Shown: piece by piece, positions 33,651 through 42,646 of the stretch
Layout: the number at the start of each line of letters is the position of its first letter
Position numbering within the stretch: position 1 is the stretch's first letter
Assembly: GCF_002150765.1 (NCBI RefSeq)
Contig: NZ_MUYM01000016.1
Coordinates: 186,001 to 250,000 of the forward strand
Length of the DNA stretch: 64,000 bases
Reading direction: 5' to 3'
Source of the DNA: Lentzea kentuckyensis
Lineage (GTDB): Bacteria; Actinomycetota; Actinomycetes; Mycobacteriales; Pseudonocardiaceae
Notes under the pieces: generated by a model
What the model saw: the letters and a program-made list of their open reading frames with translations, nothing else
Database searches by the model: none
Told to the model about the DNA's origin: nothing
Translations under genes and position numbers: made by a program

Positions 33651-35143
33651 CCCACGTGCCAGGTGTGCACGGGTTCGCCCGCGTGCATCAGCTCCATGTA
33701 CCGCTTGAGCATGCCGCTCAGGGCCGCTTCCCTCGACAGTCCGCGTTCCTCAAGCAGCGCAACGGTTTCCCGCTGCCACGACGATCCCGTGCGCCGCGCG
33801 AGGCAGCGCTGTTCGATCACGCCGAGGTAGCGTTCGCGGGCCTCGTCGGAGACGCCGCAGTCGCGCAGGCCCTCGTGCGCCATCGGCAGGAGCCGGCGCA
33901 GCACCAGTTCGTCCGGCGGGATCCAGCCGATGCCCGGCCAGTACAGCTGGGCGTGCATGCCGTGCCGGGCGCCGGTGTAGAGGTTCTCCTCGGCCGCCTG
34001 GAACGACATCTGCGTCCACAGTGGACGTTCCTGGCCGGTGAGGGCGCGCTGGGTGCCGTAGAAGAAGGCGGCGTTGGCCATGGTGTCGAGCACCGTGGGC
34101 CCCGCGGGCAGGACGCGGTTCTCGACGCGCAGGTGCGGCACGCCGTCGACGACGTCGTAGACCGGGCGGTTCCAGCGCCAGATCGTGCCGTTGTGCAGGC
34201 GCAGCTCGGAAAGACGAGGCGCGCCACCGGCTTCGAGGGTCTCGATCGGGTCCTCGTCGTCGGTTTCGGGCAGCAGACTGGGGAAGTAGCGCACGTTCTC
34301 CTCGAACAGGTCGAAGATCGACGTGATCCACCGTTCACCGAACCACACCCGCGGCCGGACGCCCTGGTTCTTCAGCTCGTCCGGACGGGTGTCGGTGGCC
34401 TGCTGGAACAACGGGATGCGGGTCTCGTGCCAGAGCGCTCTGCCCAGCAGGAAAGCCGAGTTCGCGGCGATGGCGACCTGCACTCCGGCCAGGCACTGCG
34501 CGGCGTTCCAGTGCGCGGCGAAGTGCGTCGGCTCGACCTGCAGGTGCAGCTGCACCGACGTGCACGCGGCTTCCGGCAGGATCGACTCGGCGTAGGTGTG
34601 CAGCTTCTCCGGGCCTTTGCCCGGCATCGCCGGACCCTCCATGTGCAGCACCATCTCCTCGCCGCGGGCTTTGAAGATGGTGTCGTTGAGAAGCGCGTAT
34701 CTCGGTGCCTCGGAGAGCCACTTGCGGTCGAAGTGCCTCTCCCGCAACGTGGGCAGCAAGCCGATCATCGCGAGGTTGGCGCCGACGTCGTGGGCCTTGG
34801 CGTCGGCGTTGTCGAGCGACGTGCGCAGTTCCTCTTCCAGGCCAAGCATCTCACCCCCCGCGAGCTCGCGCGGCGGGACGTTGATCTCCAGGTTCTGCTG
34901 TCCCAGTTCGAGCGTGTAGGAGGGATCGTCGATCTTCTCGAGCACCTCCGAGTTCGCCATCGCCGGCCGCATGGCGTCGTCGACGAGGTTCAACTCGATC
35001 TCGAGCCCCATCTGCCGACGCGGAAAGGAAAACGTGTCTTCGGCCAGCATGGTGGCCAGTGCGTCGAGACTTCGCTGCATCTTCTCCCGATAACGCAGGC
35101 GATCGTCTCTGGTGAACGTGCGGCTGGACACTTCGCTTCCCAT
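33647..35143 (-). CDS. Glutamate-cysteine ligase family carboxylate-amine ligase
   Basis: 498 aa. GLEIELNLVD near residue 45, ELGQQNLEINVPPR, and ALWHETRIPLFQQ are the metal/ATP-binding segments of the GCS2-type fold used by glutamate-cysteine ligases and related amine ligases. In actinobacteria such enzymes may supply gamma-glutamyl compounds (for example toward ergothioneine) or be uncharacterised. ATG 35143 follows AAGGGGTAG; the frame upstream lies in the promoter. It overlaps the convergent PBP-like gene by 4 nt. The exact substrate is unknown. Confidence 0.82.
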   Translation of the reverse strand: MGSEVSSRTFTRDDRLRYREKMQRSLDALATMLAEDTFSFPRRQMGLEIELNLVDDAMRPAMANSEVLEKIDDPSYTLELGQQNLEINVPPRELAGGEMLGLEEELRTSLDNADAKAHDVGANLAMIGLLPTLRERHFDRKWLSEAPRYALLNDTIFKARGEEMVLHMEGPAMPGKGPEKLHTYAESILPEAACTSVQLHLQVEPTHFAAHWNAAQCLAGVQVAIAANSAFLLGRALWHETRIPLFQQATDTRPDELKNQGVRPRVWFGERWITSIFDLFEENVRYFPSLLPETDDEDPIETLEAGGAPRLSELRLHNGTIWRWNRPVYDVVDGVPHLRVENRVLPAGPTVLDTMANAAFFYGTQRALTGQERPLWTQMSFQAAEENLYTGARHGMHAQLYWPGIGWIPPDELVLRRLLPMAHEGLRDCGVSDEARERYLGVIEQRCLARRTGSSWQRETVALLEERGLSREAALSGMLKRYMELMHAGEPVHTWHVG

Positions 35144-35352
35144 GCCGCTACCCCTTCGCTCGGCGCCGGTGGGCGCGGGCCAGGCGGAACGCCAAACGTG
35201 ACACAGCGGAAACCTCCTATACATCGCCCAAAACGGTGCTCTCTGTCACGTCGAGGTAACAACCAGCGATCATGCGCTGGTCGGGCGTGTTCGGTTCCAC
35301 CCTCCGGACTACCTCGCCTGTTCCACATCGGGCAGGATGCGAAACTTCCGGC

Positions 35353-36144
35353 GTGGCGAAGGTGATCGAGATCAACGACCCGGCCGACCCGCGGCTGGAC
35401 GACTTCCGCGACCTGTCGACGGCCGATCGCAGGCCCGACCGGCCAGGAGGACGGGGCCTCGTCATCGCCGAGGGCGTCGTCGTGGTGGAACGCCTGCTGG
35501 CCTCGCCGTACCCGGTGCGCGGCCTGCTCGGCGTGCGCCGGCGGATCGAGGCATTGGACCTCGCTGACCTGGACGTTCCCGCCTACGTGACGTCAGCGGA
35601 GGTCATGGCTTCCGTCGTCGGCTTCCACCTGAACCGCGGCGTGCTCGCGGCGGCCGATCGTGCCCCCGCGGTGTCGTTGGACGAGCTGGTCTCCGGAGCT
35701 CAGCGCCTGGCCGTGCTGGAGGGCGTGGGCGACCACGAGAACCTGGGCTCGATCTTCCGCAACGCCGCCGCGCTGGGCGTCGACGGCGTCGTGCTGGGCC
35801 CCGGCTGCAGCGATCCGCTGTATCGACGCAGTGTGCGGGTGTCGATGGGCCACGTGCTGCGCGTGCCGTTCGCTACCACGGATGAGTGGCCCGCGGCGCT
35901 GAACATGTTGCGGCACAAGGGGTTCACAGTTGCCGCTCTGACGCCCCGGCCGTCCGCGCTGCATCTTGCAGATGCCAATTTGCGAGGCCGTCGCGTGGCG
36001 GTGTTGTTGGGCTCCGAAGGCCCCGGCCTGACCGACGAGGCGATCGAGGCGGCGGACGTGGCGGTGCGGATCCCGATGTCGTCCGGCGTGGATTCCCTGA
36101 ACGTGGCGACGGCGGGCGCGGTGGCGTTCTACGCGTTGCTCTGA
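35353..36144 (+). CDS. TrmH/SpoU-family RNA 2'-O-methyltransferase
   Basis: 263 aa. N-terminal RNA-binding extension, then the SPOUT knot with motif 1 (LEGVGDHENLGSIFRNAAALG), motif 2 (VLLGSEGPGLT) and motif 3 (IPMSSGVDSLNVATAGAVAF). It methylates a ribose 2'-OH of rRNA or tRNA using SAM. It corresponds to Rv0881 in the backbone. Start GTG 35353 (VAKVIEIND) is chosen because the sequence before it shows no family similarity. It ends before a long palindromic repeat. Confidence 0.88.
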   Translation: MAKVIEINDPADPRLDDFRDLSTADRRPDRPGGRGLVIAEGVVVVERLLASPYPVRGLLGVRRRIEALDLADLDVPAYVTSAEVMASVVGFHLNRGVLAAADRAPAVSLDELVSGAQRLAVLEGVGDHENLGSIFRNAAALGVDGVVLGPGCSDPLYRRSVRVSMGHVLRVPFATTDEWPAALNMLRHKGFTVAALTPRPSALHLADANLRGRRVAVLLGSEGPGLTDEAIEAADVAVRIPMSSGVDSLNVATAGAVAFYALL

Positions 36145-36187
36145 GGGGTTGCTAGTAGGTTGTCGCGGCTTAGTTGTGCTCCCGGTT

Positions 36188-36242
36188 GTGGATGAAGGGA
36201 CCCTTCACCCACCTCAGGTCGATGAAGGGTCCCTTCATCCAC
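36188..36242. repeat. Nested palindromic repeat (TGAAGGGWCCCTTCA family), copy 1
   Basis: Two perfect 20-bp arms (36188-36207 and 36223-36242) are reverse complements separated by 15 nt. Each arm is itself palindromic around TGAAGGGACCCTTCA. It lies between the convergent trmH and DUF2537 genes and would form a very stable hairpin in either transcript. A relative is at 48908-48958. Confidence 0.85.
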
Positions 36243-36276
36243 GGGGCAAGCGCCAGAACTAAGCCGCGACGCGGCA

Positions 36277-36873
36277 CTAGAGCAGGGTGAGGATCAGCGC
36301 GAACCAGGCGACGAGCACCCCGGTGACCACGCCGTACGCGACCCAGCGCCACACCGGCACCCTGCGTCCCAGCCAGACGCTCGGCGCGAGTCCACCGACG
36401 ACCAGCACGTTGGCGACGAGCGCGAGCCACCTGCTGGTCTCGCCCAGACCCAGCGACAGCGACACGACGGTCACCGTCACGATCGCCGCGGTGATGGCGC
36501 TGACCGTGAGCCCGGTGCCCCACGGCGTGGGCTCCGGCTCGACGGCCGGCGCCGGCGGTTCGGCCTTCGCGGGAGCTTCGGGCGCCTCGACGCTCACCAG
36601 TTCCCCGCTGACCGGGTCGGTGTAGCTGACCGGCGAGTTCATGACGGCCGCGATCCGCCCCGCGAGCTGCTTGCCCCGGCGCGTGACCAACGCACTGGCG
36701 ACACCATCGGCCGGCGTTTCGGTGCGCACGACCGCGTCCGCGACCTTGGCCCACTCGTGCAGGGCTTCGGCGAGGTCGGCGCCGAGGGGCAGGCTGTGCG
36801 GGTCGACCTCGCGCTCACCGGACTCGTCCTCCCCGGCGAGCACGGCGCGGCCGTCCCGGACTCGCAACTCCAC
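36277..36873 (-). CDS. DUF2537-type membrane protein
   Basis: 198 aa. A soluble N-terminal part (VELRVRDGRAVLAGE and on) is followed by a Pro/Glu-rich linker and three to four C-terminal transmembrane helices (GTGLTVSAITAAIV, LVVGGLAPSVWLGRRVPVW, and the last hydrophobic segment). GTG 36873 has GAGGAG upstream at 7 nt, which settles the start against a much longer open frame. Equivalent in position to Rv0882 next to TrmH and SepH. Function unknown. Confidence 0.72.
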   Translation of the reverse strand: MELRVRDGRAVLAGEDESGEREVDPHSLPLGADLAEALHEWAKVADAVVRTETPADGVASALVTRRGKQLAGRIAAVMNSPVSYTDPVSGELVSVEAPEAPAKAEPPAPAVEPEPTPWGTGLTVSAITAAIVTVTVVSLSLGLGETSRWLALVANVLVVGGLAPSVWLGRRVPVWRWVAYGVVTGVLVAWFALILTLL

Positions 36874-36966
36874 GAAATTTCTCCTCGGGTCTTCCGGAGC
36901 CTCGGCGCAGAACCTATCGGACGACGTGGTGTTGAGGGTGGTCGCGTTCCGGGCGGACGGACGCGG

Positions 36967-37005
36967 GTCGCGTTCGCGCCAGATCCCCATTGGCGCGAAC
37001 GCGAC
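36967..37005. terminator. Terminator after the ABC exporter operon
   Basis: Perfect 15-bp stem GTCGCGTTCGCGCCA / TGGCGCGAACGCGAC with a 9-nt loop, 8 nt past the stop of the ABC gene at 37013. No T-run. Confidence 0.8.
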
Positions 37006-37012
37006 CTCAGGC

Positions 37013-38830
37013 CTAGGCGAGCGAGTCGCGCCAGGCCGTGTGCAGGGCCGCGAAACGGCCCCGCTCACCGATCAGCTCCTCCGGGGAGCCGTCTTCCACC
37101 ACAATGCCACCATCCAGGACCAGTACGCGGTCCGCGATCAGGACTGTGGACAGGCGGTGGGCGATGATGAACGCCGTCCGGTCGGCGAGCACTGTCTCCA
37201 GGGCGGCCTGCACGGCGCGTTCGGTGGGTACGTCCAGTGATGATGTTGCCTCATCCAGGACCAGTACCGCTGGGTCGGCCAGGAAGGCGCGCGCGAAGGC
37301 GACCATCTGGCGTTGGCCCGCGGAGAGGCGGCCGCCTCGTTTGCGGACGTCCGTGTCGTAGCCGTCGGGGAGGGCGGCGATGAACTCGTGCGCGCCCAGT
37401 TCGGCGGCTGCCGCCTCGATTTCGGACCTCGAGGCGGACGGACGGCCCAGGGCGATGTTGTCCGCCACCGAGCCGGAGAACAGGAAGTTCTCCTGGGTCA
37501 CCATCGTCACGGCCCGGCGCAGGTCCGTGTCCGCCACGGACCGCAGGTCCAGGCCGTCCAGCAGCACGGAGCCGGCGGACGGGTCGTAGAACCGGCCGAC
37601 GAGCTTGGCCACGGTGGTCTTGCCGGCGCCGGTTGCGCCCACGAGCGCCACGGTCTGGCCCGCGGGTACGTCCAGCGAGAAGCGCGGAAGCACCTGCCGG
37701 GACGTGCCGGGGTAGCTGAACTCGACGTCGGCGAACCTGATGGCGCCGCGGGCGTGCGGCAGGGCCACCGGCGCGACGGGCTCCGGCACGGACGGCTCCT
37801 CCTCCAGGATGCCGGAGATCTTCTCCAGCGCGGCCGTGGCCGAGGAGTAGGAGTTCGCGAACATCGCCAGCTCGTCGAACGGGTCGTAGAAGCGGCGCAG
37901 GTACAGCATGAACGCCGCCAGTACGCCCAGTTCCAGGGCGCCGCCCACCACTCGGTAGGCGCCCCAGGCGAGGACGATGGCCAGCGACACGTTGCCGATC
38001 GTGCGGATCGAGGCGACGAACGTGGCCATCACGCCCAGGGCGTCGGTGTTCGCGTCGCGGAACTGGCCGTTGAAGCCCTTCATGATCTGCTCGTTGCGGG
38101 GCTGGCGCCGGAACGCCTGCACCGCGCGGATGCCGTTCATGGACTCGACGAACTGGATGATGATCTTCGCGATGGCGCCGCGCGTGCCTCGGTAGGCCTC
38201 CATCGAGCGGCGGCGGAACCAGCGCCAGATGAAGTACAACGGCAGGAAGCCCGCCACCACGACGGACGCCAGCGGCGCGTCGAGGTAGATCAGGATGATC
38301 GCGATGCCCGCCACCGACAGCGCGGCGTTGAACAGGCTGTCCAGGCCCTCTTCCAGCAGGTCCTGCAACGCGTCCACGTCGCTGGTCAGCCGCGAGATGA
38401 CCTTGCCGGACGTGTAGGACTCGTGGAACCCGACCGACAGGCGCTGCGAGTGCCGGAAGATCCGCCCGCGCAGGTCCAGGACCAGGTCCTGGCCCACGCG
38501 GCCGGAGATCCGCAGGAACGCCCAGCGCAGGAACGTCGTCAGCACCGCGCAGATCGCGTAGCCGGCCACGCACCAGACCAGGATCCACGCGCCGCCGCTC
38601 ATCGCCGCCGGGATGCCCTTGTCGATCGCGGCGGCGATCAGCAGCGGGCCCGCGAGGTTCGCGAGGTTGCCACCGACCACCGCGGCGACCGCCAGCGACG
38701 CCCGGCCGATGTGCGGGCGCAGCAACGAGCCCAGCAGCTTGCGGGACCGGGCCTGCAGGCGCAGGCCCGTCGAGTGCGAGATCTCCTCGATGTCCTCCGC
38801 GGCGACGCCGCGCCACTCCTCTTCACTCAC
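37013..38830 (-). CDS. ABC exporter half-transporter, catalytically complete subunit
   Basis: 605 aa: six-helix transmembrane domain (about 40-330) then an ATPase with Walker A GATGAGKTT, signature LSAGQ, Walker B VLVLDEATSSLD (catalytic Glu present) and the H-loop IIAHRLST. GTG 38830 overlaps the stop of the partner gene (GTGA). The signature reads LSAGQ rather than LSGGQ; in heterodimers this motif belongs to the degenerate ATP site. A drug or lipid exporter is likely; the substrate is unknown. Confidence 0.9.
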   Translation of the reverse strand: MSEEEWRGVAAEDIEEISHSTGLRLQARSRKLLGSLLRPHIGRASLAVAAVVGGNLANLAGPLLIAAAIDKGIPAAMSGGAWILVWCVAGYAICAVLTTFLRWAFLRISGRVGQDLVLDLRGRIFRHSQRLSVGFHESYTSGKVISRLTSDVDALQDLLEEGLDSLFNAALSVAGIAIILIYLDAPLASVVVAGFLPLYFIWRWFRRRSMEAYRGTRGAIAKIIIQFVESMNGIRAVQAFRRQPRNEQIMKGFNGQFRDANTDALGVMATFVASIRTIGNVSLAIVLAWGAYRVVGGALELGVLAAFMLYLRRFYDPFDELAMFANSYSSATAALEKISGILEEEPSVPEPVAPVALPHARGAIRFADVEFSYPGTSRQVLPRFSLDVPAGQTVALVGATGAGKTTVAKLVGRFYDPSAGSVLLDGLDLRSVADTDLRRAVTMVTQENFLFSGSVADNIALGRPSASRSEIEAAAAELGAHEFIAALPDGYDTDVRKRGGRLSAGQRQMVAFARAFLADPAVLVLDEATSSLDVPTERAVQAALETVLADRTAFIIAHRLSTVLIADRVLVLDGGIVVEDGSPEELIGERGRFAALHTAWRDSLA

Positions 38831-40602
38831 GACGCCACCTCCTCTTCCACGATCTCCTCACTGTCCATGTTGGACAGCAGGCGCCGGTATTCCTCGTTCG
38901 TCTCCAACAACTTCCGGTGCGAGCCGATCGCGGCGATCTTGCCGTCGGCCAGCATCGCGACGCGGTCGGCGAGCTGCACCGTCGACGACCGGTGTGCCAC
39001 GACCAACGCCGTGACGTCGTGCAGCACCCGGCGCAGCGCCCCTTCCACCTCGGCCTCGGTGTGGACGTCCAGCGCGGACAGCGGGTCGTCCAGCACCAGC
39101 ACCGACGGCCTGCCGACGACCGCGCGGGCGAGCGCCAGCCGTTGCCGCTGACCACCGGACAGCGACAGGCCCTGCTCGCCGATGCGGGTCGCGAGCCCCC
39201 ACGGCAGGGCGTCCACGAACTCCTCGGCCTTGGCCACCCGCAACGCCTCGCGGACCGCGGCCTCGGAGACGTCCGGCACGCCCAGCCCGACGTTCTCGGT
39301 GACCGACGCGGAGAACAGCACCGGTTCCTCGAACGCCGTGCCGACCACCCGCCGCAGGTCCTCGAGCGACAGGTCCCGGACGTCGGTGCCGTCGATCGTG
39401 ATCCGGCCACCGGTGACGTCCGCCAGTCGCGGCACGAGCGCGGTCAGCGTCGTCTTGCCGGAGCCGGTCGCGCCGACCAGCGCCACCGTCTCGCCGGGAC
39501 GCAGGTCGAGGTCCACACCCGACAGCACCTCGTTGCCGTCCTCGAACGCGAACCGCACGTCCTCGAACCGGACGTGCCCGCGCAGCGGCGTGGGCAGCGG
39601 CGCGGGCGAGGCGGGGCTGGTGATCGTCACGGGGGAGTCGATGACCTCCCAGTAGCGTTCCAGCGCCGACGCGGCCTGGTTCGTCTCCGCCAGCAACCAG
39701 CCGATGGAGTCGATCGGCCAGCGCAGGTACGCGCTCACCGCGACGGCCGCGACCAGCGTGCCGACCGTCATCCAGCCGTTCACGATGCCGAAGGCGCCGA
39801 CGCCGAGCATGCCCGCGATCGACAGCTCGGGCAGCACGATCAGCACCGACCACAGCGCGGCCAGGATCGAGACCTTGCGCAGTTCGGTCGCCCGCAGCTC
39901 CCGAGCCTGCGCCAGGAACCGCTTCGACAGCTCCGGCCCGCGCCCGAACGCCTTGAGCACCCGGATGCCGAGCACCGACTCCTCGACCGTCGTGGTCAGG
40001 TCGCCCGCCTGGTCCTGGGCCCGGCGCGCGACGACCTTGAACTTGGCCTCGAAGAAGTACGAGATCACCATCAACGGCAGCGCGCCGCACAGCGACACGA
40101 TCACCAGCCACGGTGAGAGCGCTGCGATGATGCCCAGGCCGATCAGCACGACCACGGTGTTCACGATCAGGAAGATGACCGCGAACGCGACGAACCGCCG
40201 CACGGTCGTGAGGTCGTTCGTCGCGCGGGACAGCAGCTGGCCGGACTGCCACTTGTCGTGGAACGCCACGGGCAACCGCTGAAGGCGCTGGTACAGGTCG
40301 AGCCGCATGCGCGCCTCGACCTCGGCGGCGGGCCGAGCGACGATCTTGCGCCGGATGTAGAACAGGGCGGCTTCGGCGAGCCCGAGCGCCAGCACGCCCA
40401 GGATCAGCCACGGCAACAGCTCGGTCTGCTTGTTCTGGATCGGACCGTCGACGATGCGCTGAGTGAGCAGCGGGATGCCGAGACCGCACAGCATCGCGAG
40501 CATCGTCGCCGACAGCACGACAGCCATCCGTGCGCGGTGTGGCCGCACGTACGGCCACAACCTCCGCAAGGTCCGGATTGTCGAGTTACGTTGATCGCTC
40601 AC
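38827..40602 (-). CDS. ABC exporter half-transporter, degenerate-site subunit
   Basis: 591 aa, six transmembrane helices plus ATPase. Walker A GATGSGKTT and signature LSGGQRQRL are intact, but Walker B reads VLVLDDPLSALD, with Asp in place of the catalytic Glu. Paired with the LSAGQ of its partner this gives one degenerate and one normal ATP site, as in TM287/288 and BmrCD. GTG 40602 has GGAGGGGG 8 nt upstream. First gene of the operon; the stop overlaps the partner start by 4 nt. Confidence 0.9.
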   Translation of the reverse strand: MSDQRNSTIRTLRRLWPYVRPHRARMAVVLSATMLAMLCGLGIPLLTQRIVDGPIQNKQTELLPWLILGVLALGLAEAALFYIRRKIVARPAAEVEARMRLDLYQRLQRLPVAFHDKWQSGQLLSRATNDLTTVRRFVAFAVIFLIVNTVVVLIGLGIIAALSPWLVIVSLCGALPLMVISYFFEAKFKVVARRAQDQAGDLTTTVEESVLGIRVLKAFGRGPELSKRFLAQARELRATELRKVSILAALWSVLIVLPELSIAGMLGVGAFGIVNGWMTVGTLVAAVAVSAYLRWPIDSIGWLLAETNQAASALERYWEVIDSPVTITSPASPAPLPTPLRGHVRFEDVRFAFEDGNEVLSGVDLDLRPGETVALVGATGSGKTTLTALVPRLADVTGGRITIDGTDVRDLSLEDLRRVVGTAFEEPVLFSASVTENVGLGVPDVSEAAVREALRVAKAEEFVDALPWGLATRIGEQGLSLSGGQRQRLALARAVVGRPSVLVLDDPLSALDVHTEAEVEGALRRVLHDVTALVVAHRSSTVQLADRVAMLADGKIAAIGSHRKLLETNEEYRRLLSNMDSEEIVEEEVAS

Positions 40603-40717
40603 GTGGTGAGCCCCCTCCAGGTCGTCTCCAAAGTACGAAGTACGACCGACAGTCAGCATCCGGTTTTTCTCCCCACCGGAGCCTGCTGTCTCGACTTAGG
40701 TCGAGGTCAAGGGCACG

Positions 40718-40951
40718 ATGACCACCATGACGCGGTTTCTGCGAACCGAGCAGACGATGGCGTTTCCACACGGACGGCTCATCGCCTCACACGATGGAGC
40801 GAACTACGTGCTGGCCCCCGACGGCTGGGACCACCTGGCCGGCCCGCGGCCGCGGCACGCGATGTTCGTCTCCCGCGAGGAGGCCGAGGACTGGTGTGAA
40901 CGCGAGGGCTGGGACCTGAATCTGCTCGACGAGATCCCTAGGACCTCTTGA
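40718..40951 (+). CDS. Small uncharacterised protein
   Basis: 77 aa, no signal peptide or membrane helix, with Trp and acidic residues in the C-terminal half (SREEAEDWCEREGWDLN). ATG 40718 is chosen; the 115 bp before it hold the divergent promoters with the ABC exporter. The gene overlaps the convergent membrane protein by 14 nt. I do not recognise the family. Confidence 0.6.
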   Translation: MTTMTRFLRTEQTMAFPHGRLIASHDGANYVLAPDGWDHLAGPRPRHAMFVSREEAEDWCEREGWDLNLLDEIPRTS

Positions 40952-41369
40952 ACGTGAACAGGCCGACCAGTCCGTAGGAGACGGCCGCGAGCAACGCCTC
41001 GGCGTGGTGCCGGTTCGTGAACAACCCGATGACGGGTTCGTGCACCTTGAAGTAGAGGCCGAGGCCCAGCACGATCGGTCCGAGCAGGATGATCGGCCAC
41101 ACCGGCCGCACCCCGAAGATCCACAGGATCGGCCCGGCCAGCACCAGCGACGACACCAGCGCGAGCGGCAACCCGATCAGCACGAGCAGCAGGAACGTCG
41201 ACATCGACGTGCTGTCGAGCCACGACTTCAGGAAGCCCGACTCGTACGCCCAGGTCCACCCGAGCACCAGCCCTGCCCCGACGGCCATCGACAGGACGAC
41301 CCGGAACAACAGCCGGCGTCCTGTCCTACCCGTCTTGCCCGTGGTGCTCTGTTCGGTCACGCCGCCCAC
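40938..41369 (-). CDS. Small four-helix membrane protein (cluster member 4)
   Basis: 143 aa with four hydrophobic segments and a Thr/Lys-rich N terminus. Last of four minus-strand genes for small membrane proteins (42621 down to 40938). It lacks the Cys pair of the other three and may be unrelated. GTG 41369 or GTG 41360 could be the start. The 5' end overlaps the preceding gene by 44 nt, implying coupled translation. Confidence 0.68.
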   Translation of the reverse strand: MGGVTEQSTTGKTGRTGRRLLFRVVLSMAVGAGLVLGWTWAYESGFLKSWLDSTSMSTFLLLVLIGLPLALVSSLVLAGPILWIFGVRPVWPIILLGPIVLGLGLYFKVHEPVIGLFTNRHHAEALLAAVSYGLVGLFTFKRS

Positions 41370-41754
41370 CGTAACCAGCGGTCACCACGGCAGCCAAGGC
41401 GTACCCGCCCGCCGCCGTGATCGCGACCAGGAGGACCCCGCTGCCTTCCGGCAGTTGGACCTGCGCGAACCTGAGGCTGAACGAGGTGATGACCAGCAAC
41501 ACCACCGCTCCCGCCATGCCCACGACCGCGGCCGGCCAGGCGGGGGAGAACCGGGCGAGCCGCAGCAGTCCCCACCCTGCCAACGCCCAGATGAGCACCA
41601 GTATCGGCACGGCCGGCAACATGAACTCGGTGGCGCACTGCAGCCCGCTGTCCGGGCACAGCACCAGCGCGGCCGGTTCGAGCGACAGGAACCACCCGGC
41701 GCCGCACAACGCGCCCACCACTGCCGCCATCGCCGCCCTCATACCGCCGATCAT
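41326..41754 (-). CDS. Small membrane protein with conserved Cys pair (cluster member 3)
   Basis: 142 aa, four hydrophobic segments. The first loop contains VLCPDSGLQCATEFMLP. The same layout (Cys, 5-8 residues, Cys, then FM/FV and a helix ending in LLRL.R...W) occurs in the two preceding genes, so they are paralogues. ATG 41754 overlaps the upstream gene's stop (ATGA). The Cys pair is predicted to face outside and could form a disulfide. Function unknown. Confidence 0.68.
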   Translation of the reverse strand: MIGGMRAAMAAVVGALCGAGWFLSLEPAALVLCPDSGLQCATEFMLPAVPILVLIWALAGWGLLRLARFSPAWPAAVVGMAGAVVLLVITSFSLRFAQVQLPEGSGVLLVAITAAGGYALAAVVTAGYGGRRDRTEHHGQDG

Positions 41755-42215
41755 GGCGACTTACCGGTGACCTCACCATGAGGCGTGCTGATCCGCCGGC
41801 GCCAGACCAGGTCCGGCCACAGGCTCGTGCACAGAGCGGCGATCGCATAGGCGCCACCCGCCGCCGTCAGGTACCCGATCTCCAGGAAACGACGACCTTC
41901 CTCCTGGTACATGCCGTCGATGGTCGTCCTGAGGAAGATGACCGCCAGGATCAGCACGAACCACAGGCCGCTGCCGATCCCGGCCACCCACCACCCGCGC
42001 TCCAGCCGGAGCATCCGGAACCCCAGGTAGACGAGGGCTGCGGCGACGATCATCCAGAGCGAGAAGCCCAGCCCGAACCTCAGCATGAACGGGGGACCGC
42101 ATCCCCTGCGGCCGACGGCGCCGTAGCAGTACCGCGTGAGCGCGTCGAGCGACATCAGAAATCCGATGCCGGCCACCGTCCCACTGACGGCCCCCACGAC
42201 CGTGCGCAACAACAT
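41751..42215 (-). CDS. Small membrane protein with conserved Cys pair (cluster member 2)
   Basis: 154 aa, four hydrophobic segments; the loop YCYGAVGRRGCGPPFML carries the Cys pair. ATG 42215 is chosen over TTG 42221. It is followed by member 3 with an ATGA overlap and preceded by member 1 after 64 nt. The conserved layout with members 1 and 3 supports tandem duplication and divergence. Confidence 0.68.
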   Translation of the reverse strand: MLLRTVVGAVSGTVAGIGFLMSLDALTRYCYGAVGRRGCGPPFMLRFGLGFSLWMIVAAALVYLGFRMLRLERGWWVAGIGSGLWFVLILAVIFLRTTIDGMYQEEGRRFLEIGYLTAAGGAYAIAALCTSLWPDLVWRRRISTPHGEVTGKSP

Positions 42216-42279
42216 GCGCAAAGAACTATCCGATCACCGCGCGGAAAAGGGTGATCTGCACAGATTCTCCACAACACCT

Positions 42280-42621
42280 TCACCGCGCCGCGGTGAGCAC
42301 GGCGATCAACGCGTAAAGCGCGGCGAACACCGCGAAGCCGAGATACGGCAGGCCGAGCAGGAACACCATGGTCATCACCGCCATGAGGGTCGCGGGCACG
42401 GCCACCAGCCATGCCCGCGACACGCTCAGCGAACGCAGTGCGAACCCGCCCAGGACCGCCCCCGCCACCGCGAAGACCGGCAAGGTCATCACGAAGGTGC
42501 CGAGGCAGCCCCAGTCCTCGAACGTGCAGACCGTGCCCGAGCGGATGAGCTCGAACACTCCCCACCAGGCCAGCCCGAGGAGTGCACCCACTCCGGCAGC
42601 CAGCGCGACACGGCGTCCCAC
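42280..42621 (-). CDS. Small membrane protein with conserved Cys pair (cluster member 1)
   Basis: 113 aa, three to four hydrophobic segments, loop VCTFEDWGCLGTFVMTLP with the Cys pair. GTG 42621 is probably the start, 25 nt after sepH's stop, so this cluster may be cotranscribed with sepH. Shorter than its paralogues at the C-terminal end. Confidence 0.66.
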   Translation of the reverse strand: MGRRVALAAGVGALLGLAWWGVFELIRSGTVCTFEDWGCLGTFVMTLPVFAVAGAVLGGFALRSLSVSRAWLVAVPATLMAVMTMVFLLGLPYLGFAVFAALYALIAVLTAAR

Positions 42622-42646
42622 TGGTAGTCCTCCTGGTGGGCGTCAA

